Under the pieces are notes generated by a model. That model was not told the DNA's origin and searched no databases. It worked only from the letters and a program-made list of their open reading frames with translations. DNA of 20,080 nt from contig JANXQX010000237.1 in assembly GCA_025353305.1 (NCBI GenBank), forward strand, positions 1 through 20,080, in the 5' to 3' direction. The stretch is from Holophagaceae bacterium (lineage in GTDB: Bacteria > Acidobacteriota > Holophagae > Holophagales > Holophagaceae). The position numbers and the translations under genes are program-made. Each line of letters opens with the position of its first letter. Positions within the stretch are counted from its first letter, which is position 1. Shown one piece after another: positions 7,346 through 15,891 of the stretch.

Positions 7346-8439
7346 TGGGGCGGTTCCACACGCACGGCCATGCCATCCTGCAATTCGTAGTTGCCTTGGA
7401 TCACCACGGGTTCTGCCGGGCCGAGACCGGGGCCCGCCACCTGGATGCGATCACCGCTCTGGAGCAGAACCTGGACCTCGTGCCGGACGGCATGGCTGTT
7501 CTTGATGGTGAAGAGCACGAACCGTCCTTCGTCAGGAAGGATCGCCGCATAGGGAACAATCAAGCCTTCATGGGTCGCTGCAAGCATCCTTCCGTTGACG
7601 TACTGTCCAAGGACGAAAGGGTGCCCCTGTGGAAGCGACACGAATACATCCCTGAGCCGAGTGAGGGGATTGATCGCGGGGGATACGGTTCGGATACGGG
7701 CCTGGGCGGTCATGGTGCTTTTGCCATCCACGATGGAAAGCGTCAAGAGACCACCAGGTTGCAGAAGCATGGCGTCCTTGGGTTCCACGCCCAGCCGCGA
7801 TTCAAGCCGCTGGGTGTCTGCCAGTTCGACGAGGGAAGCGCCTGGAGGAAGCACCGCACCGACCTGGACCGGAATGCGGGTTACAACTCCGCTGGCCTTC
7901 GCCAGTAGCGCCTGGACCCCGCTCATGTGCCGGGCATCAAGGCTCTTCAGACGGGCCTGGGCTGAGTGGAATGCCTGCTCAGCCTGAGCCAACTGGCCGT
8001 TGTCCGCCAATTTGAGCTCGTGGCGGAGGCTGGTCTGCTGAAACTGGGTCTCCGCCGCTTTTTCGTCGATGCGGGCCTGTTCCAAAGCCAGGAGGGCATC
8101 CGGGCTATCCGTGACCGTGAGGAGTGGTGTTCCGGAGGCCACCACCTGCCCTTCGCTCACCACGATGGAAGCTACCCGGCATTCATAGGCAACAGAAATC
8201 GTTTGGGCTGCCCCGGGCGCGGGCACGATGCTGCCAAAGGCAGAGATTTGGCCCTCCAGCATGCCCTTTTGCACGGGCACAACCTTGACGGTGGCAATCA
8301 CATTTCCCTTTTCTCCGGCCTCTTCCTTTGAGCCCGAGTCCTTGCCATGCGAACGACCCCAATAAAAGCCGACAGCCAAAGCCGCGATGATGAGAGTGCT
8401 CCCCATCAAGAAGGACGAAAAAAATCCGCGGCGGCTCAT
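7342..8439 (-). CDS. RND efflux periplasmic adaptor (membrane fusion protein)
   Basis: A 365-aa HlyD/AcrA-type adaptor that bridges the RND pump and the outer-membrane factor. It has an N-terminal membrane anchor (about residues 8-27). The two half-motifs of the lipoyl-like domain lie at about 80-108 (RVASIVVSEGQVVASGTPLL) and 178-205 (ASGVVTRIPVQVGAVLPPG), with a helical hairpin (about 113-168) between them. Beta-barrel and membrane-proximal domains follow (DGRFVLFTIKN, then VQVLLQSGDRIQV). It overlaps both neighbours by 4 bp (ATGA at 8436-8439 and 7342-7345), so all three efflux genes are translationally coupled. No Cys/His-rich metal-binding extension is visible. Confidence 0.94.
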   Translation of the reverse strand: MSRRGFFSSFLMGSTLIIAALAVGFYWGRSHGKDSGSKEEAGEKGNVIATVKVVPVQKGMLEGQISAFGSIVPAPGAAQTISVAYECRVASIVVSEGQVVASGTPLLTVTDSPDALLALEQARIDEKAAETQFQQTSLRHELKLADNGQLAQAEQAFHSAQARLKSLDARHMSGVQALLAKASGVVTRIPVQVGAVLPPGASLVELADTQRLESRLGVEPKDAMLLQPGGLLTLSIVDGKSTMTAQARIRTVSPAINPLTRLRDVFVSLPQGHPFVLGQYVNGRMLAATHEGLIVPYAAILPDEGRFVLFTIKNSHAVRHEVQVLLQSGDRIQVAGPGLGPAEPVVIQGNYELQDGMAVRVEPPQ

Positions 8440-9824
8440 CGTGGGCCCTCCTTTGGCTGCAGGGTTCGACCTGAAGCCAGCTCAAGGGCCACTCCCAAAT
8501 CATCCAGGTTCGCCCTTAGGCTGGCGATGGCTGCTCGTTGGGATAGCACCGAAAGCTTGTTTTGGTTCCGGGTGAGAAGGTCCAAATTCCCCCCCGCAAA
8601 GGCAGCCCTGCTGGCCTCGGCCTGCGCTTCAAGAACGGGCAAGGCTGCTTGTGCGGTGGCAATCATTTCCTTCACGGCCTTGATGTCCGAAAATATTTGT
8701 GCCACATCCGATCTCGCATGGAAGAGCCGTGCGAGGTACTGGTCGTAAAGTTGTTGCCGTGTCGCATTCTCCATCGCTACGAGTCCCTGCCCGCGGTTAA
8801 ACAGGGGCAGACTCACGGCCACGCCATATCCCCCCGTGGCGACATTGGACGTATCCTGGGCTCGGCTCAGACTAATTCCAATGCTGGGAAACTGGGACCA
8901 GATAGCCAGTCTTAACCGCGCATCTTGGCTGTCATATCCCTTTTGCAGGGCCACCAGGTCCAAGCGTTGATCCAAGCCTTGGATCAGAAGCTGCTCGGAA
9001 GGAAGCTCATTCCAAGGGCGCTTCTTCAGGGGCCTGCCCATCGGTTTCTCCAGGGCCAGCTGCTCATGGGGCGGAAGGCCGAGGAGTGCATTCAGCGCCT
9101 GGCGTTCACGGTCCCGCGATTGCCGTGTGGAAAGGGCATTCCGTTGCCCGATGTCGAAGCCTATGCGAGCTGAAGCCACATCGCCTTGGGACATCTCGCC
9201 GCTTACGGAGGCTTTCTCGACCGCGTGGAGGATCTCGCCCAACGCGGCAACAGCCTCATCTGCCAGATCTGCTTGTGGATCGAGGGCCAAGATCCGGTAC
9301 ACCGAGAGCTTGGCCGCTTCAGCCACCTGCCACTCCTGCCACGCCACATCCAGGTCCACCGACAGCTGGGCGGCCTTGGCCGCACTGCGTCTCAAACCTC
9401 GGGTCAGCAGGCTGGTGAGATCAAAGCCTAGCTGGGTGGACTGAGCCGTGACGTATCCCGGGCCGTTGCTTTCCAGAGGGAAATCCTGACTGAATGAAAG
9501 GATTGGATCGGGCAGGAGCCCCACCTCCAGGAGTTGGGCAGTGGCCAGAGCCCGCTGGTCCCGCACGCTTTTAAGATCCGGATTGAGCAGGACAGCTAGA
9601 ACGGCGGCCTCATCAGGAGAGAGTCCGTCGCTGAGATCGATCGTAAGCGGCTTGAGCAGGGGATGTTTCAGTTCCCCTGCCTGGACTTGGATCCTGGGCA
9701 GATCGGGGGTAGACAGTGCCGCATCCTTCGCCTTCCGGTCCATGGGAAGTTCTGTGTAGATCTTGCATCCACCCATTGTTCCCAGAACCACCACACTCAA
9801 CACCACGCGCGCAATCTGTTTCAC
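8436..9824 (-). CDS. Outer-membrane efflux factor (TolC/CusC-like lipoprotein)
   Basis: A 462-aa outer-membrane channel protein of the TolC/OEP family, the exit duct for the RND pump encoded downstream. It shows two repeated helical halves, with SPDEAAVLAVLLNPDLKSVR near the N-terminus and QQLYDQYLARLFHARSDVAQ in the second half. Long amphipathic Ala/Leu/Gln-rich helices dominate. I chose a GTG start at 9824: GGGAGG lies seven bases upstream, and the resulting N-terminus is a short hydrophobic signal ending in TMGGC, a near-lipobox with Cys at about residue 20. The longer open frame to 9917 would overlap the propeller gene and lacks a ribosome binding site. It lies 73 bp after the beta-propeller gene. 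Confidence 0.92.
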   Translation of the reverse strand: MKQIARVVLSVVVLGTMGGCKIYTELPMDRKAKDAALSTPDLPRIQVQAGELKHPLLKPLTIDLSDGLSPDEAAVLAVLLNPDLKSVRDQRALATAQLLEVGLLPDPILSFSQDFPLESNGPGYVTAQSTQLGFDLTSLLTRGLRRSAAKAAQLSVDLDVAWQEWQVAEAAKLSVYRILALDPQADLADEAVAALGEILHAVEKASVSGEMSQGDVASARIGFDIGQRNALSTRQSRDRERQALNALLGLPPHEQLALEKPMGRPLKKRPWNELPSEQLLIQGLDQRLDLVALQKGYDSQDARLRLAIWSQFPSIGISLSRAQDTSNVATGGYGVAVSLPLFNRGQGLVAMENATRQQLYDQYLARLFHARSDVAQIFSDIKAVKEMIATAQAALPVLEAQAEASRAAFAGGNLDLLTRNQNKLSVLSQRAAIASLRANLDDLGVALELASGRTLQPKEGPR

Positions 9825-9897
9825 GCGGTTGCCTCCCTGTCCCATAGCAGCCTGGCGCTCCAGGCAATAGACCACCGGATGGCGATGGAGCCTGTAT

Positions 9898-10950
9898 TCA
9901 GCGGGCGTCACCCACAACCACGATCTGGAAGCTGTCCGGAATCATCGGGGGCCGAGAACGCTGGCCAGGCTTGGCTTCGGGAGCAGGGCCGAACTCGGCG
10001 GCGGGGAGGTAGAGCAGGTTTGTCCTCACATCCACGGTCAGCGTCCGGGCGCTTTTCCGGGTGGGGATGGTGCCTTCAACGGTGAAGTTGTCCTTGCCAT
10101 CGCTTCGGACCACCGTGATCGACCCCTCGCCGTTGGAAGCATAGGCGCACCCGGTGCCAGCATTGAACACCACGCCATCGCAGCCTTCGCCGATGGGCAG
10201 CGTCTTCAGCACCTTCCCGCTCACCGCATCCACGATGGCCATGAGCTTGTTGCCACCCACCGCGAACAGCCGCTGGTGGGCTAAATCGATGGCAAGGCCG
10301 GTGGGATCTTCCAATGGCTTCAAGGACCAGCGCGACAGCACGCTTAGTTTTTTCGCGTCGATGGCCAACAGTTCGTGGGTATCTTCGACATTCACGAAGA
10401 CACGGCCTTTGCCATCCGTTGCCGGGAATTCGGGCTTGCCGCCCATGGGGATTGTCCCCGTCACGTCCAGGGTTTCCGCGTTGAAGACCGTAGCGTTCTT
10501 GCCCCGCCCGTTGAAGGTGAAGACCTGCTTGGTGGCGGGGTCGTAGAGGATGGCATCGGGATTCTCGCCCGTGGTCTTCACTTCCTTGATCACTTCCAGG
10601 GTGGAGAGCTTGAAGACCGTCATGGTGTTCGCGCGGCCGTTGCTGGTGTAGCCCCGGTCCAGGTCGCGGGCGATGGCCACGCCGTGGACGCCTGCGGTGT
10701 CGGGGACCTCGCCAATCTTTTTGCCTTCCGGGTCGAGCACCAGGACCCGGGTCGAACGGGGCACATAGAGACGTTTGGCGTCGGAATCAAAGGTCACATA
10801 GTCCCAGCCGCCGTCGCCGCCGACCTTAAGGGTGCGCAGGACGGACAGCCTGGTCGAAGGCGGCGCGGCGATTTTGGGTATCGGAGCAGGCGCAGTCTGG
10901 GCCTGCGCGTCCAGGCCGAGGGTGAACAGAAAGGGCAACAACATGGGCAT
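9898..10950 (-). CDS. Secreted YncE-like beta-propeller protein
   Basis: A 350-aa exported protein. A signal peptide (about residues 1-18, ending near AQAQTA) is followed by blade-like repeats of the YVTN/NHL type: DAKRLYVPRSTRVLVLDPEG, GYTSNGRANTMTVFKLSTLE, KQVFTFNGRGKNATVFNAET, then HQRLFAVGGNKLMAIVDAVS. This matches YncE-family seven-bladed propellers, which are periplasmic and of unclear function. The ATG at 10950 has AGGAG five to six bases upstream. It lies 59 bp after the molybdopterin subunit gene and 73 bp before the outer-membrane factor gene, so it probably shares their transcript. A role as a scaffold or ligand-binding partner in the periplasm is inference. No haem, quinone or metal motif is visible. 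Confidence 0.85.
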   Translation of the reverse strand: MPMLLPFLFTLGLDAQAQTAPAPIPKIAAPPSTRLSVLRTLKVGGDGGWDYVTFDSDAKRLYVPRSTRVLVLDPEGKKIGEVPDTAGVHGVAIARDLDRGYTSNGRANTMTVFKLSTLEVIKEVKTTGENPDAILYDPATKQVFTFNGRGKNATVFNAETLDVTGTIPMGGKPEFPATDGKGRVFVNVEDTHELLAIDAKKLSVLSRWSLKPLEDPTGLAIDLAHQRLFAVGGNKLMAIVDAVSGKVLKTLPIGEGCDGVVFNAGTGCAYASNGEGSITVVRSDGKDNFTVEGTIPTRKSARTLTVDVRTNLLYLPAAEFGPAPEAKPGQRSRPPMIPDSFQIVVVGDAR

Positions 10951-11009
10951 GGGGGCTCCTGGGTAACCCCTTCAGCCTAGCCAGGAAAATGCATCTGGCT
11001 CGTCACAAT

Positions 11010-13127
11010 TCAGCCTTGGGTCGATCCCTTCGCTTTCAGAGCCGCCTTCACGTTTGCGGCAGTCATGGGGAGATGGGTGAGACGAGCACCGGTGGCGTCG
11101 TGGATGGCGTTGGCGATGAGCGCGCCCACGACGATGATGGGGGGCTCGCCACCGCCCTGGGCGGGCACCTGGGGATTGTCAATGAGGGCGATGTCCAGCT
11201 TGGGCACCCAGGAAAAGCGTGGGATTTCGTAGGTGTCGAAATTCTTCGCCAACACGTCGCCGCCTTTGAACGGGATCTCTTCGGTAAGGGCGTAGCCGAG
11301 CCCCATGATCATGCTCCCTTCGGCCTGCTGCCGCGCGCCGTCCGGATTCACCACCACGCCCATGTCCTGCACCAGCGTGATGCGCTTGACTTGCACATGG
11401 CCCGAGGCGCGGTCCACCGCCACCTCCGCCATGGCGGCCACGTATGTGCCGCGGTAGTGCCCGCAGGCCACGCCGACACCGCGCCCGCTGGGGGCGGGCT
11501 TTGCCACCCAGCCGAAGCGCTTCGCGGCTTCCTTCAGGACACGCACCATCCTGGGCTCTTCGAGATTCAACAGGCGGAAGGCCACGGGATCCACCCCCAG
11601 CTTCGCCGCGAGGCTGTCGACGTGGCTTTCGTGGGCGAAGTTGTTGCTGTTGGCGGAGGGCGCCCGCCAGGGCCCCACCGCCAGGGGATGCATGTCCTTC
11701 GGATTGCCGCCCTGCCAGCTTCCGGCGCTCAGGGTGCGCTGGTTGGGAATTGCGTAAAAGGTCACGGCCTCGCGGTCTCCGGCGCCCACGACATTGCAGT
11801 CCCAGGAGGTGATCTTCCCTTCGCGGGTGGCGCCCACGCGAAGCATGATCACGGCGGCGGGACGGAAGGTGTCGTGGAAGAATTCCTCCTCCCGGTCCCA
11901 CTGCACGAGCACCGGCGCACCCGCCAGCCGGGCCAGCCGGGCCGCGGTCACTGCCTGGGGTCCGCCGCTTTTGCCGCCGAAGCCGCCGCCCACGTAGGGC
12001 GTGATGATCCGCACCTGCGCGGCCGCGAGACCCAGGGCCTCGGCCACCTGCGATTTGACCATGAAGGGGGCCTGGGTGCTGGCCCACACCGTGACCTTGT
12101 CCCCTTCCCACGAGGCCACCGCCGCGTGGGTCTCGATGGGGGCGTGGGCCACGTAGGCGTTGGTGTAGGTGGCTTCCAGCCATTCGGTTCCGGCTTGTTT
12201 GCCGGCCGCCAGATCGCCCTTGTCCGCCAGACTCCGGGCCTTCGGCGCAGTCCTGCCCAGGTGTTCAAAAATGGTGTGCTGATCAAGCGTTGAAACGGGG
12301 TTCTTCCACGTTGCTTTCACCTTTGACAGGGCTTCTGCGGCACCGTCGGGACGGGCATGGAGCACCGCCACCAGCTCCTTGTCGTGGATCACTTTCACGC
12401 CAGCCAGCGCTTCGGCCGCAGCGGTGTCCACGGATTCCATGACCGCGCCGTGGGTCGGCGCACGCAGAACACGGGCATGCAGCAGGCCTGGCAACTGGAT
12501 GTCCGCGGCGTAAACAGCCTTGCCGGTTACTTTCTCGCGCGCGTCCTTGCGCGCCGCGTCCCGGCCCACCAGCTTGAAGGCGGACACGGGCTTGGGGGTG
12601 ACCTTTTCCAGATGCCGCTCGATCTTCTTTCCAGCCACCAGTTCGCCATAACCAACATGCACCGAGGCATCGCCCTTCTTGGAGACGATGCCCTTCTTCA
12701 CTTCAAGCATTTCCACCGGGACCTTCAGTTTTTCAGAGGCCAGTTGCAGGAGCACCGCCCGGGCCTCGGCGCCGGCGCCCCGCAGCACGGGGCCGAACTG
12801 CCAGATGCTCAAGGAGCCGAAGGTGCCCATGTCCCAGGGGCACAGGTCCGTGTCGCCCATGACCATGTCCACCTGCTCCAGGGCCACGTCGAGTTCTTCG
12901 GCCAGGAGCATGGCCAGGGCGGTCATGCTGCCCTGCCCCAGCTCCACCTTCCCCACCAGGCAGGTGACGCGGCCATCAGGGGCGATGCGCAAGTAGGCGT
13001 TGAAGTCCGAGGGGTAGCCCGGCCGCGCGGCCGGACGCTCACGCTCCTGGGCGAGCATGGAATCCGAAGAAAAGAACAGCACCAGGCCGGTGATGCCGGT
13101 TCCCTGCAGGAAGGCGCGGCGTTTCAT
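11010..13127 (-). CDS. Molybdopterin-binding subunit, xanthine dehydrogenase / aldehyde oxidoreductase family (IorB-like)
   Basis: A 705-aa large subunit of a molybdenum hydroxylase. The N-terminus KRRAFLQGTG followed by a hydrophobic stretch is a Tat export signal, so the folded cofactor-bearing enzyme should act in the periplasm. Family landmarks are VELGQGSMTALAMLLAEEL (about 61-79), KVTGKAVYAADI (199-210), AHAPIETHAAV, the Moco-site loop YVGGGFGGKSGG (378-389), GPWRAPSANSN, and the C-terminal GGGEPPI with the presumed catalytic Glu (about E661). The size and partner match isoquinoline 1-oxidoreductase/IorB-type two-subunit enzymes rather than three-subunit xanthine dehydrogenases. The start overlaps the stop of the Fe-S subunit gene by 4 bp. 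The substrate (an aldehyde or N-heterocycle) cannot be told. Confidence 0.93.
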   Translation of the reverse strand: MKRRAFLQGTGITGLVLFFSSDSMLAQERERPAARPGYPSDFNAYLRIAPDGRVTCLVGKVELGQGSMTALAMLLAEELDVALEQVDMVMGDTDLCPWDMGTFGSLSIWQFGPVLRGAGAEARAVLLQLASEKLKVPVEMLEVKKGIVSKKGDASVHVGYGELVAGKKIERHLEKVTPKPVSAFKLVGRDAARKDAREKVTGKAVYAADIQLPGLLHARVLRAPTHGAVMESVDTAAAEALAGVKVIHDKELVAVLHARPDGAAEALSKVKATWKNPVSTLDQHTIFEHLGRTAPKARSLADKGDLAAGKQAGTEWLEATYTNAYVAHAPIETHAAVASWEGDKVTVWASTQAPFMVKSQVAEALGLAAAQVRIITPYVGGGFGGKSGGPQAVTAARLARLAGAPVLVQWDREEEFFHDTFRPAAVIMLRVGATREGKITSWDCNVVGAGDREAVTFYAIPNQRTLSAGSWQGGNPKDMHPLAVGPWRAPSANSNNFAHESHVDSLAAKLGVDPVAFRLLNLEEPRMVRVLKEAAKRFGWVAKPAPSGRGVGVACGHYRGTYVAAMAEVAVDRASGHVQVKRITLVQDMGVVVNPDGARQQAEGSMIMGLGYALTEEIPFKGGDVLAKNFDTYEIPRFSWVPKLDIALIDNPQVPAQGGGEPPIIVVGALIANAIHDATGARLTHLPMTAANVKAALKAKGSTQG

Positions 13128-13600
13128 TTGCCACCTCCCTTCCCGGCTGCCGCATCCATGACGGCGTCCAGGATCCGCAGGTGGGAGCCGCAGCGGCAGA
13201 GGTGGCCTTCAAGATGCTGGGCGATGTCCTCGCGGGTGGGATTCGGTTTGCCCTCCAGCAAGGCTGCCGAAGCGACGATCATTCCAGACGTGCAGTAGCC
13301 GCACTGGAAGGCGTGGTGCTTCATGAAAGCCTGCTGCACGGGGTGAAGTCCGTCCTTGCGCTCAAGCCCTTCGATCGTGGTGACCTTTTTCCCCGCGACT
13401 TCCTTCAGGCTGGTGGAGCAGCTGCGCACGGGCTTGCCGTCCACCAGCACCGTGCAGGCGCCGCACTGGCCCTGGCCGCAGCCGTACTTGGTGCCCGTCA
13501 GCCCCAGGTCGCTGCGCAACACCCACAGCAGCATGCGGCCTTCGTCGGCGTCCACCTGAACTGACTTGCCGTTGAGCATGAAAGAGAGGGACCGGACCAT
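13124..13600 (-). CDS. [2Fe-2S] subunit of a molybdenum hydroxylase (IorA-like)
   Basis: A 158-aa electron-transfer subunit with two [2Fe-2S] clusters. The plant-ferredoxin-type cluster uses CGQGQCGAC (C41, C46, C49) plus C61. The helical-bundle cluster uses CGYC (C100, C103) and CRC (C135, C137). It carries electrons from the molybdopterin site of the next gene's product. It has no signal peptide, so it presumably crosses the membrane bound to the Tat-tagged large subunit. GGAGG precedes the ATG by about six bases. It is the first gene of the co-directional block ending at 4304. No FAD-binding subunit is encoded nearby, so electrons would pass directly to another carrier, such as a cytochrome, not found here. 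Confidence 0.94.
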   Translation of the reverse strand: MVRSLSFMLNGKSVQVDADEGRMLLWVLRSDLGLTGTKYGCGQGQCGACTVLVDGKPVRSCSTSLKEVAGKKVTTIEGLERKDGLHPVQQAFMKHHAFQCGYCTSGMIVASAALLEGKPNPTREDIAQHLEGHLCRCGSHLRILDAVMDAAAGKGGGK

Positions 13601-13693
13601 GAAATACCTCCATGAACCTCTGCTGGATTCTGGTCCACGCTCCTCCCGGGGCTTCGCCTTGTCAAGTGAATCACCCGAAGAAGAAGCGCCCCC
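13601..13693 (-). promoter_or_regulatory. Short gap upstream of the oxidoreductase/efflux block (promoter candidate)
   Basis: This 93-bp gap is the only likely place for a promoter of the six-gene block. On the minus strand it contains a perfect TTGACA (13665-13660), about 60 bp before the start codon, but no good -10 hexamer at 16-18 bp from it. There is no clear terminator for the M13 gene that ends at 13694. Confidence 0.25.
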
Positions 13694-15793
13694 CTACCAG
13701 ACCTTCACGCGGTCCGTGGGGGCCAGGTAGAGACCCTGGCCGGGCTTTACCTGGAAGGCTTCGTACCAGGCATCCAGGTTGCGCACGGTGAATGTCCGGT
13801 ATTCGGCCGGGGCGTGGCCATCGGTGACCACCTGTTGGCGCCGGGATGGCTCCAGGCTTTTCTCGCGCCAGCTCTGGCCGAAGCTGAGGAAGAACTGCTG
13901 ATCGCCGGTGAAGCCCTGGACCAGCGGCGCCGGCTTGCCACGCAGGGATAGGTGATAGGCGTCCAGGGAAGCGGCGAGACCCGCCACGTCGGCGATGTTC
14001 TCACCCAAGGTCTGCTTCCCGTTGACGGCCAGATCCGGGAAGGGATGGTAACCGTCGTACTGCTTGATCAGCTGGGTGGCCGAAGCCTGGAAGTGCTTGA
14101 AGTCCCCAGGCGTCCACCAGTTTTCCAGCTTGCCGCTGGCGCCGAAGAGGGCGCCCTGGTCGTCGAAGCTGTGGCTGATCTCGTGGCCGATGACGGAGCC
14201 GATGGCGCCGTAGTCCATGGCCGAGGGACGCTTGGGATCGAAAAAGGGAGGCTGCAGAATGGCCGCGGGGAAGTTCATCGCATTCATCACGGGCAGATTC
14301 ACCGCGTTGACGGTTTGGGAAGTCATCACCCATTCGGTGCGATCGATGGCCTGGCCGAGCTTGCGCAGGTTGCGCTGGAGTTCGAACAACTCCCCCCTGT
14401 CGGCATTCCCGAAGGCGTCGCCTGCGATCACATGGAGCCCACCGTAGTCGCGCCAGCGATCCGGGTAGCCAACGCCGACGGTGAGCGTTGCCAGCTTGGC
14501 TTTGGCCTTGGCTTTCGTCTCGGGGGCCATCCATTCCAGCTGATCGATGCGCTTGCCGAAGGCCGCGAGAATGTTGGCCACCATGGCCTGGGCCCGGGTC
14601 TTTTCGGCCGGGGGGAAGTAGCGCTTCACGTACTGTTTGCCCACGATTTCCCCGAGGGCGCCGTTGGTGACGGCTACCCCGCGCTTCCAGCGGTCCTGCA
14701 ACTGGGAGGCGCCCCTGAGATCCTTGCCGTAGAAGGAGAAGGACTGCTCCACAAAGGCCTTGGGAAGGAAGGTGGACATGTGCTGAAGGGCATGGAAGGC
14801 CAGGTAGTCCTTCCACACCGCCAGGGGCTGGTCCGCCACCAGGGCCGAGATGCCGCTGAGGGCGCTGGGCTGCCAGACGACGAAGTCCGATTGTTTGTCG
14901 AGCTTGGCGGCCGCGAAGTAAGCCCCCCAATCCATACCCGGGGCCTTGGAGTCGAAGTCCTTTCGCGCCCAGCGATTGTTCCCCTTCAAGACAGCGCCGG
15001 AGTCCTCGCGGTTCCAGTGGGCCTTGGCGATGCGGATTTCCAGCTGGAGGATGGCCGCGGCCTTGGCTTCGGCTTCGGCTTCGGCAACTCCGGCCAGCTT
15101 CAACATGGCGGCCACGTGGGCCTGGTATTTTATGCGCAGGGAGGCCATGCGCGGCGACTCGTCCAGGAAGTAGCTCCGGTCGGGCATCCCCAGGCCGCCC
15201 TGCAGGAGAAAGGGAGAGTAGCGCGATGGGTTGTCCAGGTCCTGGGCGACCCAGAGGCCCAGCAGATTGGCGGTGTAGTAATTGGTCGCATTGAGGACAT
15301 CCACATCCGCCCGCAGCGTGGAGCCAAGGAAAGCAGCCAGACCCTTGGGGTCCTGGATGGCATTGATGCGCTCGAGGTTGGGCTGGATGGGACGCAAGCC
15401 TGCGTTTTCGATGGCCGATTCATCCATGAAACTCGTGTAGTAGTCGCCGATCTTCCGGAAATCAGAGCCTGCAGGGGCCTTGCTCTTGGCGGCCTCCTGG
15501 ATCAGCGCGGCTGTGCGCTTGTCCGTGAGGTCCGCCACCGTGGCGCCCACGCCGAAGGAACTGCGATCGGCGGGGATGGGCGTCTCCTTCAACCAAGTGC
15601 CGTTGGCATAGGTGAAGAAGTTCTCGCCCGGGGTTACGGACTTGTCCATGCCGGCCAGATCCAGGCCCTGGGAGACCGCGGCTTTTTGAGATGGCCGGGC
15701 TTTGGCGTCAATTTGGGGTGTGTCGGCAAAACCCAGGCTGGCGGCCACGAGGCCGAGGCAAAGAGAGCGGTGGAGTGGCGTGATGGTAAGCAT
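13694..15793 (-). CDS. M13 family zinc metallopeptidase (neprilysin/PepO-like), secreted
   Basis: A 699-aa endopeptidase with a signal peptide (about residues 1-23). The M13 N-terminal domain (about 45-430) is followed by the catalytic domain: NAMNFPAAILQPPFF (504-518), zinc motif HEISHSFDD (H537, E538, H541), GENIADVAG (third ligand E598, with D602), and the C-terminal DGHAPAEYRTFTVRN with a final VKVW in place of the CxxW of animal enzymes. The length is typical. I chose the ATG at 15793 because AGAGGG sits five to six bases upstream and it starts a proper signal peptide; the frame stays open to 15844 without a ribosome site. A short hexanucleotide repeat (about 15064-15084) encodes an AEAEAEA run. 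It presumably degrades peptides in the periplasm or outside the cell. Confidence 0.94.
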   Translation of the reverse strand: MLTITPLHRSLCLGLVAASLGFADTPQIDAKARPSQKAAVSQGLDLAGMDKSVTPGENFFTYANGTWLKETPIPADRSSFGVGATVADLTDKRTAALIQEAAKSKAPAGSDFRKIGDYYTSFMDESAIENAGLRPIQPNLERINAIQDPKGLAAFLGSTLRADVDVLNATNYYTANLLGLWVAQDLDNPSRYSPFLLQGGLGMPDRSYFLDESPRMASLRIKYQAHVAAMLKLAGVAEAEAEAKAAAILQLEIRIAKAHWNREDSGAVLKGNNRWARKDFDSKAPGMDWGAYFAAAKLDKQSDFVVWQPSALSGISALVADQPLAVWKDYLAFHALQHMSTFLPKAFVEQSFSFYGKDLRGASQLQDRWKRGVAVTNGALGEIVGKQYVKRYFPPAEKTRAQAMVANILAAFGKRIDQLEWMAPETKAKAKAKLATLTVGVGYPDRWRDYGGLHVIAGDAFGNADRGELFELQRNLRKLGQAIDRTEWVMTSQTVNAVNLPVMNAMNFPAAILQPPFFDPKRPSAMDYGAIGSVIGHEISHSFDDQGALFGASGKLENWWTPGDFKHFQASATQLIKQYDGYHPFPDLAVNGKQTLGENIADVAGLAASLDAYHLSLRGKPAPLVQGFTGDQQFFLSFGQSWREKSLEPSRRQQVVTDGHAPAEYRTFTVRNLDAWYEAFQVKPGQGLYLAPTDRVKVW

Positions 15794-15801
15794 GGGATCC
15801 C

Positions 15802-15818
15802 TCTGGAATCTTTCCAGA
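15802..15818 (-). promoter_or_regulatory. Inverted repeat at the M13 ribosome binding site
   Basis: TCTGGAA-TCT-TTCCAGA has perfect 7-bp arms and a 3-base loop, ending nine bases before the M13 start codon. On the mRNA it would pair part of the AGAGGG ribosome binding site. It may be an operator or a translation-modulating hairpin. Confidence 0.3.
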
Positions 15819-15891
15819 ATGGACTGCCTCGAAGCTCCTGCCAAGGCTTCCTGGCACGGGCAGAACAGCCGTGCACAACGTGCCTGAAATA

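Noticed and set aside
10989..12293. Plus-strand open frame of 434 codons opposite the molybdopterin subunit gene
   Set aside because: It is an antisense shadow with His/Gly-rich low-complexity content and no recognisable motif.
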